Shown: piece by piece, positions 1-9,584 of the stretch | Layout: each line of letters opens with the position of its first letter | How positions within the stretch are numbered: the first letter of the stretch is position 1 | Source of the DNA: Chitinophagaceae bacterium | Lineage (GTDB): Bacteria; Bacteroidota; Bacteroidia; Chitinophagales; Chitinophagaceae | DNA: 64,000 nucleotides | Direction of reading: 5' to 3' | Assembly: GCA_947374225.1 (NCBI GenBank) | Contig: CANCAY010000005.1 | Location: 19,428 to 83,427, forward strand | Program-made: the position numbers and the translations under genes | Notes under the pieces: generated by a model | What the model saw: the letters and a program-made list of their open reading frames with translations, nothing else | Told to the model about the DNA's origin: nothing | The model's database searches: none

Positions 1-2388
1 CATTCTTCTTTGAATTAAGGAAGTGGATCCCATTTGAGCACTTACTATCAATTTAGCAGCGTCTTCAAATAAAACGTCACGTTCTCCGGCGTCAAAACCA
101 GAAGCATCTACGTCCTTCTCGTCTGAATATTCTGGCAATAAGAACGCTTGTGGGTATCCTTTTTGTTCTGCAATGAAATTACAAACACGGTCTACTTCTG
201 GTGTGTCCACAAAAGCACATTGTAATCTTGTGATCTCTCCATTGTAACTCACCAACATGTCTCCCTTACCAATTAACTGCTCTGCACCACCCGCATCTAA
301 GATAGTTCGACTATCAATTTTACTGGATACTTTAAAGGCAATACGCGCAGGGAAATTGGCTTTAATAGTTCCCGTGATGATATTTACAGAAGGTCTTTGT
401 GTTGCAATAATTAAGTGAATACCTACCGCACGTGCTAACTGTGCTAAACGTGCAATTGGCATTTCTACTTCCTTACCTGCAGTCATAATTAAATCGGCGA
501 ACTCATCTACTACCAATACAATGAATGGTAAATACTGATGTCCTTTTTCTGGATTCAATTTACGTGCAGTAAATTTCTCATTGTATTCTTTAATATTTCT
601 ACAGCCCGCTTCTTTTAATAAGTCATAACGGTTATCCATTTCAATACATAAAGCATTCAATGTATTGATTACTTTTTTAGTATCTGTAATAATAGCATCT
701 TCTTCCCCTGGTAATTTTGCTAAGAAATGTTTTTCAATAACACGATACAAACTCAATTCCACTTTCTTAGGATCCACTAACACAAACTTTAGTTGTGATG
801 GATGCTTCTTATATAAAAGAGAAACTAAAATTGCATTTAATCCAACAGACTTTCCTTGTCCTGTAGCACCTGCCATTAACAAGTGAGGCATGCTCGCTAA
901 GTCAACAATGAAGTTTTCATTGTCAATTTTTTTACCAATCGCAATAGGTAAAGAATACTGGCTTGATTGAAATTTCTCACTTGCCAATAAAGTTTTCATA
1001 CTCACTATAGACTTTCTAATATTAGGTACCTCAATACCAATTGTTCCCTTACCTGGAATTGGCGCAATAATACGAATACCCAATGCTGCTAAACTTAATG
1101 CAATATCATCCTCTAAGTTTTTAATACGACTAATACGTACGCCTGGTGCTGGAACAATTTCGTATAAAGTTACTGTAGGTCCTACCGTTGCAGCAATTCG
1201 CTGAATGGCAATATCATAGTTTTTTAAAGTAGCAATAATTTGGTTTTTGTGCATCTCTAATTCTTCCGGGTCCTGCACAATTTTCTCACTACCATGTGTC
1301 TCTAATAAATTAATATTAGGGTATTTGTAATTTTTTAAATCTAGTGTTGCATCATATTGAGTTCCAATACTGCCAACCGCAGCTACTATTTTTTCTTTGG
1401 GAGTCTCATTAATTTCTAAATCTAAGTCTTCTAATAATTCGTCATCTAAGTCGGTGAAATCTTCAGCTACTTCGTCGTCATCATCACTCGCTGTTTGCGA
1501 ATGCTCCTCCGTCATCGAGGGAGCTAAAGTCAGGTCAAGGGTTTTTTTTTCTGACGCTTCAAGCGAAAGTTCGTCAATGAACAATTTTGCACCCTCTTCT
1601 TCTTCTTCCGGCATGATAACGCTAATTCCAGATCCTTCTTTTAATTTGTTGCCGCTAAATCCAACTGCTTCTGGTGCTGGGTTATTTAAATCCCACTCTT
1701 GTTTAACAGCTTCTTCCGTATCCTCACTAATAAATTCAGGTTCTTTTTTCTTAGGGATTAAAAAATCAAAATTAGGCAGGTTAAAACTTGGGTTGAATCT
1801 CCATATTACAAAACTTAATCCTGCAACTAATAATAAAGCGCCAGTTCCAAAACTTCCTATCCATTTAACCAACCAAGCACTTGTATATTCTCCTAATGCA
1901 CCGCCCCATGAAAAGGCAACACCTGGAATTGCAAATGCAAAACAAGTACTCAATACCAAAAGTCCAACTAGTACATATCTAAAGTTGCGCCATAAATTAA
2001 AAATAGGTTTAGTGAAAAATAAATTCACTCCTAGCACAAAAAAGAAACTGCAAAATAAATAAGCAGCCACCCCAAAACCATTGAACATGATTTGATATGC
2101 CGTGAATGCTCCAATATATCCTAATAAGTTATTTGCTTTTACGTCATTAGTGGAAAATAACTGCGTACGCCATAATTGCACCATGTCCTGGTCGTCCTGC
2201 CATGTAAATAAGTAAGAAGTAAATGCAACAAATAAAAACAATGTAATGAGTAATGAAATAGCTCCTAAAATTTTAGAAGTTCTTTCGTCTTTTACCACCT
2301 CAGTTACATTAACAGCTGTTTCTTTATCAGGGTTCAATGCCTGGTCGTTCAACTTGGGTTCCTTTTTGCTTTTAAGCGTATTTGCCAT
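1..2388 (-). CDS. ftsK: DNA translocase FtsK/SpoIIIE family (C-terminal end lies beyond the window's left edge)
   Basis: Reverse-strand reading from the ATG at 2388 gives an N-terminal multi-TM region, an acidic linker, then ATGQGKSVGLNAILVSLLYKKHPSQLKFVLVDPKKVELS, VVDEFADLIMTAGKEVE and LIIATQRPSVNIITGTIKANFPARIAFKVSSKIDSRTILD. No stop before position 1, so it is missing from the ORF track. Confidence 0.96.
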   Translation of the reverse strand, partial: MANTLKSKKEPKLNDQALNPDKETAVNVTEVVKDERTSKILGAISLLITLFLFVAFTSYLFTWQDDQDMVQLWRTQLFSTNDVKANNLLGYIGAFTAYQIMFNGFGVAAYLFCSFFFVLGVNLFFTKPIFNLWRNFRYVLVGLLVLSTCFAFAIPGVAFSWGGALGEYTSAWLVKWIGSFGTGALLLVAGLSFVIWRFNPSFNLPNFDFLIPKKKEPEFISEDTEEAVKQEWDLNNPAPEAVGFSGNKLKEGSGISVIMPEEEEEGAKLFIDELSLEASEKKTLDLTLAPSMTEEHSQTASDDDDEVAEDFTDLDDELLEDLDLEINETPKEKIVAAVGSIGTQYDATLDLKNYKYPNINLLETHGSEKIVQDPEELEMHKNQIIATLKNYDIAIQRIAATVGPTVTLYEIVPAPGVRISRIKNLEDDIALSLAALGIRIIAPIPGKGTIGIEVPNIRKSIVSMKTLLASEKFQSSQYSLPIAIGKKIDNENFIVDLASMPHLLMAGATGQGKSVGLNAILVSLLYKKHPSQLKFVLVDPKKVELSLYRVIEKHFLAKLPGEEDAIITDTKKVINTLNALCIEMDNRYDLLKEAGCRNIKEYNEKFTARKLNPEKGHQYLPFIVLVVDEFADLIMTAGKEVEMPIARLAQLARAVGIHLIIATQRPSVNIITGTIKANFPARIAFKVSSKIDSRTILDAGGAEQLIGKGDMLVSYNGEITRLQCAFVDTPEVDRVCNFIAEQKGYPQAFLLPEYSDEKDVDASGFDAGERDVLFEDAAKLIVSAQMGSTSLIQRRM

Positions 2389-2467
2389 AGAAACAAATAT
2401 AAGTTATCCCCTATGGACAAAAAAGGTTTTTTAAATAATGTGCAAAATTGAAAAAATCACATTGGAG

Positions 2468-2857
2468 TTATCCACGAATAATGGCCACGGCCCAGCTAAT
2501 CCATCCCAAAATAAAGCACAATCCACCCAAGGGGGTAACTGGGCCAATCCAATTTCCCACAGTGAACGGGAATAAGCTTCTTGTTGCTAATATATAAATG
2601 GACCCACTAAATAATACTACCCCAACTGATATAAATATGCCTGCTCTTTGTAACCATTTTGAATCCATATGTTGCGTCACAAAAAGAGATAAAACAAGTA
2701 ATGCCAATCCATGCAAAAACTGGTATTTTACGCCTGTTTCAAAAGTAGCAATTTGGTCTGCTGTTAATACGCTCTTTAATGCATGCGCACCAAAAGCACC
2801 TAATATAACTGCAATACCTGCATAGGCAATTCCTAATAGTTGAAATTTACGCACCAT
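2468..2857 (-). CDS. DUF423 family small membrane protein
   Basis: 129 aa, 4 TM-like segments, GAFGAHALKSVLTADQIATFETGVKYQFLHGLALL typical of DUF423/YgdD. Confidence 0.85.
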   Translation of the reverse strand: MVRKFQLLGIAYAGIAVILGAFGAHALKSVLTADQIATFETGVKYQFLHGLALLVLSLFVTQHMDSKWLQRAGIFISVGVVLFSGSIYILATRSLFPFTVGNWIGPVTPLGGLCFILGWISWAVAIIRG

Positions 2858-3365
2858 GTTTTTGAATTATATTTTTTAAAGTACTGTCACTTATTTTATC
2901 AGAACCCAGTCTGTAATCTGCTTGTTGATAAAATGCATGACGTTCTACTAGTTTATCCTGCAAAAACTGAATAAGCTGAGTTCTATCTAAATTGGCAATT
3001 AGAGGTCTATGTTCTTTTTCATTTTCTAATCGCTCCACCAATACTTCTATAGACTCGTCAAGCCAAATCACAATACCTTCTTTTTTCATCCAAGCCATAT
3101 TATCGCCAAAGCAAGGTGTACCGCCACCTGTAGCCAATACATACTTTTTCTTCTCTTTAAACCATCTTAATATTTTAGCTTCTGATTTTCTAAAATATTC
3201 CTCCCCGTCTTCCTTAAATAGTTCTGTAATGGTCTTCTCTTCATTCATCTCAATTAAATCGTCTAAATCATATCCTGCCGACTTGATCCATTTAGAAATT
3301 TTCTTTGTCCAATATGACTTACCTGACCCCATCATGCCAATTAAAAATATTTTTTCTGCTGCCAT
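2847..3365 (-). CDS. aroK: Shikimate kinase
   Basis: P-loop GMMGSGKSYWTKK, GYDLDDLIE, ATGGGTPCF; overlaps the DUF423 start by 11 bp. Confidence 0.9.
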   Translation of the reverse strand: MAAEKIFLIGMMGSGKSYWTKKISKWIKSAGYDLDDLIEMNEEKTITELFKEDGEEYFRKSEAKILRWFKEKKKYVLATGGGTPCFGDNMAWMKKEGIVIWLDESIEVLVERLENEKEHRPLIANLDRTQLIQFLQDKLVERHAFYQQADYRLGSDKISDSTLKNIIQKHGA

Positions 3366-3386
3366 AGCTTGACTTATGCTTTCGAT

Positions 3387-4571
3387 TTATTTAAATGCGT
3401 TGAATCCTGTAACATCCATTCCTGTTATCAATAAATGAATATCATGTGTACCCTCGTAGGTAATTACACTTTCTAAATTCATCATATGACGCATTATAGA
3501 ATACTCTCCAGTAATACCCATTCCACCTAACATTTGTCGAGCGTCTCTTGCAATTTGGGTAGCAATTTCACAACTGTTTCTTTTAGCCATACTAATTTGA
3601 CTTGGTGTAGCACGTCCTTCGTTCATTAATACGCCTAGTCTCCAAACCAATAATTGTCCTTTAGTAATTTCAGTCACCATTTCTGCTAACTTTTTTTGCT
3701 GCAATTGAAAACCTCCAATAGGTTTACCAAATTGTACTCTTTCTTTACTATAACGTAAAGCTGTGTCGTAACAATCCATTGCCGCACCTAGAGCACCCCA
3801 AGCAATACCATAACGTGCTTTACTCAAACAACCCAAAGGACCTTTCAATCCTTCTACATTTGGTAAAATATTTTCCTTTGGTACTTTAACATTATCAAAA
3901 ACCAATTCACCAGTAGCACTAGCTCTTAAACTCCATTTGCCATGTGTGGTAGGTGTAGTAAAACCTTCCATCCCTCTTTCTACTATTAATCCTGTAATTT
4001 TTCCTGCTTCATTTTTGGCCCATACCACAGCAATTTGTGCAAATGGTGCATTACTAATCCACATCTTAGCGCCATTCAAAATAACATGGTCACCAGCATC
4101 TTTAATATTGGTAAGCATGCTTGAAGGGTCAGAACCATGATCAGGTTCTGTTAATCCAAAACATCCTAACCATTCTCCAGAAGCTAATTTTGGTAAATAT
4201 TTTTTTCGTTGTTCCTCACTTCCATATGCATAGATAGGAAACATTACTAACGAACCTTGTACACTAGCCGTGCTCCTTACCCCACTGTCTCCACGCTCTA
4301 ATTCTTGCATCATTAAACCATAACTAATATAGTCCAAACCTCCTCCGCCATATTCAACTGGAACGGTAGGGCCAAAACATCCTATATCACCTAACTGTTT
4401 TACGATTTGATTTGGAAACTCTGCTTTTTGGGCATACTCTTCAATGATTGGAGAAATCTCTTTCTTCACATATGCACGAACGGACGATCTTACCATTAAA
4501 TGTTCTTCTGACAATAATTCGTCCAATTGATAATAATCTGGGGATTCGAATAAGTCTGCTCTAACTGCCAT
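3387..4571 (-). CDS. Acyl-CoA dehydrogenase family protein (glutaryl-CoA dehydrogenase-like)
   Basis: 394 aa; GCFGLTEPDHGSDPSSM, RYGIAWGALGAAMDCYDTALRYSKERVQFGKPI, MLGGMGITGEYSIMRHMMNLESVITYEGTHDIHLL. Confidence 0.88.
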   Translation of the reverse strand: MAVRADLFESPDYYQLDELLSEEHLMVRSSVRAYVKKEISPIIEEYAQKAEFPNQIVKQLGDIGCFGPTVPVEYGGGGLDYISYGLMMQELERGDSGVRSTASVQGSLVMFPIYAYGSEEQRKKYLPKLASGEWLGCFGLTEPDHGSDPSSMLTNIKDAGDHVILNGAKMWISNAPFAQIAVVWAKNEAGKITGLIVERGMEGFTTPTTHGKWSLRASATGELVFDNVKVPKENILPNVEGLKGPLGCLSKARYGIAWGALGAAMDCYDTALRYSKERVQFGKPIGGFQLQQKKLAEMVTEITKGQLLVWRLGVLMNEGRATPSQISMAKRNSCEIATQIARDARQMLGGMGITGEYSIMRHMMNLESVITYEGTHDIHLLITGMDVTGFNAFK

Positions 4572-4659
4572 AACAAATGATTTTTAAGCGATAAATAATG
4601 CAATACAAATGTAAGTTAATATAGGCAAAAAACTATATTTACAATAACTAAGCATCCCA

Positions 4660-5835
4660 ATGAAAAAAGTAATTACCCACCTGAGCTTTTACGTATTAAT
4701 TGCAATCATAGCAGGCATCTTGATTGGTGTTTATTATCCTGCTTTGGCCATTCAACTAGAACCTTTAGCTAAGAATTTTATAAACCTTATTAAATTCTTT
4801 ACCTATCCCATTATATTCTTGACCGTTTCCTTAGGGATTGCCAGTATGGGAAGTTTAAAAAAAGTGGGTAGAATTGGATTGACGTCCTTGATTTATTTTG
4901 AGATAGTAAGCACTTTATCCTTAGCAATTGGTGTCATTGTAGCCCTATGGATTCAACCAGGCCATATTAATAAAGAAGGTCTACAAATGCAGGACCCTTC
5001 CAAATATACAAAGTCAACCGAATTTCATTTATGGCCAATCATTAAACAAAATACCAATCTTCAAATTTTGATTTTGGCAATTGTTGTTGGTTTTGTTTTA
5101 AGCTTTTTAAATAAAAAGGAATCCTATATACATGTGCTTGGAAGAGCCGCGCATTATGTATTCACAGCTTTAAAATGGGTTATGTATTTAGCACCTATTG
5201 GCGCTTTTGGAGGGATGGCATTTGCGATTGGGAAAAATGGTTTAAAAACCTTGATACCTCTTGGCAAATTAATGGGGACCATGTATCTCACAATGGCCTT
5301 ATTTATATTCATAGTTTTAGGTTTGATTTTAAAATACTATCAGCTTTCAATTTTCAAACTCATAAGACATATTAAAGAAGAACTTTTAATCGTATTTGCT
5401 ACTTCTTCGTCGGAGCCTGCCATGCCTTCTCTAATGAATAAATTAGAACATATTGGTTGTTCCAAGTCGGTGGTTGGACTAGTGGTGCCAACAGGCTATT
5501 CTTTTAACTTGGACGGAACTTCTATCTATTTATCCATGGCCGTTATATTCATAGCACAATTATACAATGTTCAATTATCAACAGCAGAAATTGTTACGAT
5601 GATTTTGATTCTAATGCTCACTTCTAAAGGAGCTGCAGGTGTAACAGGAAGTGGTTTTATTGTATTAGCTTCTACCCTTGCTACCCTTCAAAAAATACCC
5701 ATCGAAGGTTTGGCCTTTTTATTAGGGGTAGATAAATTCATGAGCGAAGCTCGTGCTATTACTAATATTATTGGGAATAGTGTGGCCACCATTGTCATTG
5801 CGAAAACAGAAGGAGAAACTATAAAAATTCACTAA
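4660..5835 (+). CDS. Dicarboxylate/amino acid:cation symporter (DAACS/GltP-DctA family)
   Basis: 391 aa; ATSSSEPAMPSLMNKLEHIG, VVPTGYSFNLDGTSIYLSMAVIFIAQ, SKGAAGVTGSGFIVLASTL. Confidence 0.92.
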   Translation: MKKVITHLSFYVLIAIIAGILIGVYYPALAIQLEPLAKNFINLIKFFTYPIIFLTVSLGIASMGSLKKVGRIGLTSLIYFEIVSTLSLAIGVIVALWIQPGHINKEGLQMQDPSKYTKSTEFHLWPIIKQNTNLQILILAIVVGFVLSFLNKKESYIHVLGRAAHYVFTALKWVMYLAPIGAFGGMAFAIGKNGLKTLIPLGKLMGTMYLTMALFIFIVLGLILKYYQLSIFKLIRHIKEELLIVFATSSSEPAMPSLMNKLEHIGCSKSVVGLVVPTGYSFNLDGTSIYLSMAVIFIAQLYNVQLSTAEIVTMILILMLTSKGAAGVTGSGFIVLASTLATLQKIPIEGLAFLLGVDKFMSEARAITNIIGNSVATIVIAKTEGETIKIH

Positions 5836-5862
5836 GCAATCCATACCAATAGCGCACTAAGC

Positions 5863-6675
5863 TTATTTATTTTCTAGTAATATTTTCATGTCATTGGCAT
5901 ATCCCTTGGCTGCAATGGCTGCAGCTTCGGCAAAATCATTTCCACTGCTTGCAAAAATAACTGCACGACTCGCATTTACTAGTAAACCGATATCATTGTT
6001 TTTACCGTATTTGGTAACGTCTTCTAAACTTCCGCCCTGTGCGCCAACACCAGGAACTAATAAGAAATGTTCAGGAATAATTTTTCTAATTGCTGCTAAA
6101 TCCGCTGCCTTAGTGGCACCTACAACAAACATTAATTGTTCAGCACTTGCCCAACTTGAAACCTGCTCTAGTACAGATTCAAATAAGAACTGTCCATTGG
6201 CTAGTTTTTGTTGTTCAAAATTTTGACTACCTGGATTGGAGGTTAAACCTAAAACAATGGTCCATTTATTTTGATACGCTAAGAATGGATCAATACTATC
6301 TTTCCCCATATAAGGCGCTACTGTAATAGCGTCAAATGGTAATACTTCAAAAAATGTTTTAGCATACTGCGAAGACGTATTTCCAATATCACCTCGCTTG
6401 GCATCTGCAATAGTGAAATGAGTAGAAGGGATATGGGCCAATGTTTCCTCCATAGCTTCCCAACCTGCAATACCCTGTGACTCATAAAATGCAGTATTCA
6501 CTTTATAACTTACACAATAAGGTGCAGTCGCGTCAATAATAGCTTTGTTAAACGCAATGACTCCTTGCTTTGTTTTAGGAATACCCGCTGGAAGTTTTTC
6601 AATGTCAGTATCTAAACCAACACATAAATAAGATTGCTTTGCTATTATTTGATCTACTAAATATTGCTTTGTCAT
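5863..6675 (-). CDS. pyrF: Orotidine 5'-phosphate decarboxylase
   Basis: 270 aa; LCVGLDTDIEKLP, IADAKRGDIGNTSSQYAKTFF, LLVPGVGAQGG. Confidence 0.94.
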   Translation of the reverse strand: MTKQYLVDQIIAKQSYLCVGLDTDIEKLPAGIPKTKQGVIAFNKAIIDATAPYCVSYKVNTAFYESQGIAGWEAMEETLAHIPSTHFTIADAKRGDIGNTSSQYAKTFFEVLPFDAITVAPYMGKDSIDPFLAYQNKWTIVLGLTSNPGSQNFEQQKLANGQFLFESVLEQVSSWASAEQLMFVVGATKAADLAAIRKIIPEHFLLVPGVGAQGGSLEDVTKYGKNNDIGLLVNASRAVIFASSGNDFAEAAAIAAKGYANDMKILLENK

Positions 6676-6714
6676 TTTATAAAATTGATGCTACTTTATT
6701 TTTTAATACTATGA

Positions 6715-8028
6715 TTATTTTTTTACAAATACTTTATACCCCCATGCTGGTAATTGCAATAAATGTATGTCTTTAGCAACTTTTTTTGTAAATAGCTCCT
6801 GATAACTTTCCCCCATTTTCAATCCCTCAATTAATACCTCATGTGCAGTGTTGGTAAGATTTAATACCACCACCACTTTGTCTTTACCATTGGTTCTTTC
6901 GTATGCCATGATATCTGTAGGATGGTCTACCACTAATCTTTTAAAACTAGCCGTTTCACTGAAAGCTTTATTGGTACTTCTCAAATGTAATAATGCGCTA
7001 TAAAAAGGAGCTCTTTGGTATTTATTAAATTCAATACTGTCTTTTTCAAAGAAAGCTATCGGTCTTAATACAGGTTCTTCTTGCCCACTATATATTAAAG
7101 GCATGGTTCTAATGTAGGTTTGGGAGAATACCGCGAAGGGAGCATGTGAAGCACCAGGCATAGTTGCGTAATCTGCCTTATTCCATGAGTTCTCGTCATG
7201 ATTACTTGTAAAATACAATCTCCAAGCGCCTTTCATAAAACTGCTGTCAATGATATTTAAAACACTGTCTAAAGAAAGTAGGTTCTTCTTCCCTGCTGCA
7301 ATATCATTCATTACATGAAATTCTGTCCAACTATAAGTTGCATCAAATCCAGTTTTATGTATCCCTGCGTCGTCCGCCTCTGCTAAGAAAAACAAGTCTC
7401 TTTCCTTTTTTAATATTGGTATGCATTTATTCCAAAAGCTATAAGGAACACCCCAAGCAACGTCCACTCTGAATCCATCAATTTTTGTTTTATTTGTCCA
7501 ATATTTCATGGCCATAATCATACTGTCTTGCATTACCGTATTACTATAATTCAATTCTCTTGTATCCGACCAGTCTGCGGTGTAAATTGCTTTTCCTGTG
7601 CTATCTCTTTCATGAAAATCAGGGTGTGTTGTAAGCCATGGATGGTCCCCTCCCGTATGATTCGGCACCCAGTCAATGATAACTTTCATTCCCAATGCAT
7701 GTGCTTGGTCAATAATTTTATTAAAGTCCGCTAAAGTTCCAAACTCTTTATTTACCTCCGTATAACTAGCAACAGAATAATAAGAACCCAAACTTCCTTT
7801 ACGGTCTATTTTTGAAATAGGCTGTAATGGCATAAACCATAAAGTTTGTACCCCCATTTTCTTTAATCGAGGGATATGTTTAGCGAAAGCATTTAAAGTA
7901 CCTTCCTTCGTATACTGTCTGATATTTACTTCATATATATTACCCTGGTCCATAAAGGCAGGATGTTTTTGCTGCGCATTCAAAAAAGTACAAATCAAAA
8001 AACTGCAAGAAAAAAGTATAAATTTCAT
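6715..8028 (-). CDS. Secreted GH13-family alpha-amylase-like glycoside hydrolase
   Basis: Signal peptide MKFILFSCSFLICTFLNAQ (likely start 8028; the track ORF is extended to 8082). GH13 motifs VIIDWVPNHTGG, IDGFRVDVAW, FFLAEADD, FTSNHDENSW. Confidence 0.9.
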   Translation of the reverse strand: MKFILFSCSFLICTFLNAQQKHPAFMDQGNIYEVNIRQYTKEGTLNAFAKHIPRLKKMGVQTLWFMPLQPISKIDRKGSLGSYYSVASYTEVNKEFGTLADFNKIIDQAHALGMKVIIDWVPNHTGGDHPWLTTHPDFHERDSTGKAIYTADWSDTRELNYSNTVMQDSMIMAMKYWTNKTKIDGFRVDVAWGVPYSFWNKCIPILKKERDLFFLAEADDAGIHKTGFDATYSWTEFHVMNDIAAGKKNLLSLDSVLNIIDSSFMKGAWRLYFTSNHDENSWNKADYATMPGASHAPFAVFSQTYIRTMPLIYSGQEEPVLRPIAFFEKDSIEFNKYQRAPFYSALLHLRSTNKAFSETASFKRLVVDHPTDIMAYERTNGKDKVVVVLNLTNTAHEVLIEGLKMGESYQELFTKKVAKDIHLLQLPAWGYKVFVKK

Positions 8029-8074
8029 AGTGGTAAGCTTTAACTGCTTCAAAATTAATATACTAACTTTGATT

Positions 8075-8479
8075 ATGCTCAAAAAGATCCTCTTTTATAT
8101 CATTGCCCCCCTCTTAGTGCTTAGCTGTAATGGCTCTAAATATCAAAAAGCCCTTGACCCAATTGACGGAGGTCGCGGTTTTATTGAAAATATGATGCAG
8201 GGGGATGTAAAGAAAGCCCATTTTTATATTGTATCGGATTCCACTAATGAGACTTATTTTAAAGCAATGTCCGCCCAATATTTTAGTTTGGACAAAGAAG
8301 GACGACAACAATTAAGAACTGCTGCAATTCAAATAAATGAGATAAGCGCCATTGACAGCAACACCACTATCATAAATTATCAGAATTCCTTAGATCAAAA
8401 AGCGCATAAGTTGAAAGTAATTCAGACTCCAGAAGGCTGGAAAGTAGATTTAAAATATACTTATGGTCCTAATTTATAG
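8075..8479 (+). CDS. Putative lipoprotein, DUF4878-like
   Basis: Likely start at MLKKILFYIIAPLLVLSCNGS (lipobox LVLSC); about 134 aa; C-terminus LKVIQTPEGWKVDLKYTYGP resembles DUF4878-type lipoproteins. Confidence 0.6.
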   Translation: MLKKILFYIIAPLLVLSCNGSKYQKALDPIDGGRGFIENMMQGDVKKAHFYIVSDSTNETYFKAMSAQYFSLDKEGRQQLRTAAIQINEISAIDSNTTIINYQNSLDQKAHKLKVIQTPEGWKVDLKYTYGPNL

Positions 8480-8546
8480 GCCAAAATGATAAAATATGTA
8501 TATTTGCGCTACAATTATAATCTAAACAACAAATAATATTCTCAAA

Positions 8547-8699
8547 ATGGAAGCACAACAAAATACCAAAAAATACTGGGCACTATGTTTTACTTGGTTC
8601 GTAATCCTAGTTGCATTAATTATCGGTTACAGAGAATTCTTTTGGTTAGCACTTCCAGGTACACTTACTTATTTCGCTAAAGCAATGAAATTATTCTAG
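8547..8699 (+). CDS. 50-aa single-TM small membrane protein
   Basis: Not in the ORF track (too short): MEAQQNTKKYWALCFTWFVILVALIIGYREFFWLALPGTLTYFAKAMKLF*. TATATTTG promoter-like box at 8499-8506 and a hairpin/T-tract downstream. Confidence 0.6.
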   Translation: MEAQQNTKKYWALCFTWFVILVALIIGYREFFWLALPGTLTYFAKAMKLF

Positions 8700-8728
8700 T
8701 CTTTAAATAGCGTTTACCATATTTATAG

Positions 8729-8758
8729 AAAAGGTCCCAAATATCAGGGGCCTTTTTT
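8729..8758 (+). terminator. Rho-independent terminator of the 50-aa ORF
   Basis: aaggtccc-aaatatca-ggggcctt followed by a T-run. Confidence 0.75.
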
Positions 8759-8832
8759 ATGTTTCAACTATATCAAACAATTACTAATTTTAATTGTTCT
8801 TATTAAAAATCATTACTTACTTAAATAATTAT

Positions 8833-9558
8833 ATGTCATTAGCACAATCATTTGATGAAATAGTCCACAAAAGAAGATCTAACAGAAAATATGATCCAAA
8901 TGTGGAAGTACCTAATGAAGTAATTCATAAAAGTTTAGAGCGAACTATACTCTCTCCTAATAGTAGCAATATGCAGCTATGGGAATTTTATTGGATTCAG
9001 GATCCAAGTTTAAAAGAACAGTTTACAGATTTTTGTCTAGGGCAGAATGCTGCAAGAACCGCTAAGCATATTGTTGTATTTGTAACGCGTCAGGATTATT
9101 GGAAGAAAAGAGTACAATGGCATTTAGATATTATTAATAAAGATATTCATGGTGAGCCTACCACTGCTCAACAAAGGCTTTTGAATTATTATGGCAAATT
9201 AATGCCATTAGCTTATGGTACAGACCAATTTGGTTTTTTAAGTTTTATTAGAAGAACGCTAAGTTTTATAGTAGGTGCTGCAAGACCTATGATGCGATTA
9301 AAAGGAAGAGCAGACCAAAGAGTAACCGTTCACAAGTCTTGTGCATTAGCAGCCCAAACCTTTATGTTGTCAATAGCCGCAGAAGGTTTTGAATCTTGCC
9401 CAATGGAAGGCTTTGATGCAGTGCGTGTTAAAAAAGCATTGAACCTCCCTGAAATGGCAGAAGTGAATATGATTATAAGTGTAGGTAAAGGAACTGAAGC
9501 AGGCATATGGGGTGAGCGTCACAGAGTACCTTTTGAAGAAGTAGTCATTATTAAATAG
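8833..9558 (+). CDS. Nitroreductase family protein
   Basis: Start set to MSLAQSFDEIVHKRRSNRKYDP; SPNSSNMQLWEFYWIQD, ALAAQTFMLSIAAEGFESCPMEGFD, GKGTEAGIWGERHRVPFEEV. Confidence 0.85.
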   Translation: MSLAQSFDEIVHKRRSNRKYDPNVEVPNEVIHKSLERTILSPNSSNMQLWEFYWIQDPSLKEQFTDFCLGQNAARTAKHIVVFVTRQDYWKKRVQWHLDIINKDIHGEPTTAQQRLLNYYGKLMPLAYGTDQFGFLSFIRRTLSFIVGAARPMMRLKGRADQRVTVHKSCALAAQTFMLSIAAEGFESCPMEGFDAVRVKKALNLPEMAEVNMIISVGKGTEAGIWGERHRVPFEEVVIIK

Positions 9559-9578
9559 TCAATTGACTATTTAATAAT
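9547..9578. repeat. Perfect 32-bp palindrome between convergent genes
   Basis: ATTATTAAATAGTCAA|TTGACTATTTAATAAT; overlaps the nitroreductase TAG (9556-9558). Confidence 0.9.
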
Positions 9579-9584
9579 ATACTG

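Noticed and set aside
1397-2062. 221-aa plus-strand ORF (Ser-rich)
   Set aside because: Antisense to ftsK's acidic linker; Ser runs are the complement of Asp/Glu-rich codons.
2992-3372. 126-aa plus-strand ORF
   Set aside because: Antisense shadow of aroK.
8029-8082. N-terminal extension of the secreted GH13
   Set aside because: The signal peptide starts at 8028; the extension would overlap the divergent lipoprotein start.
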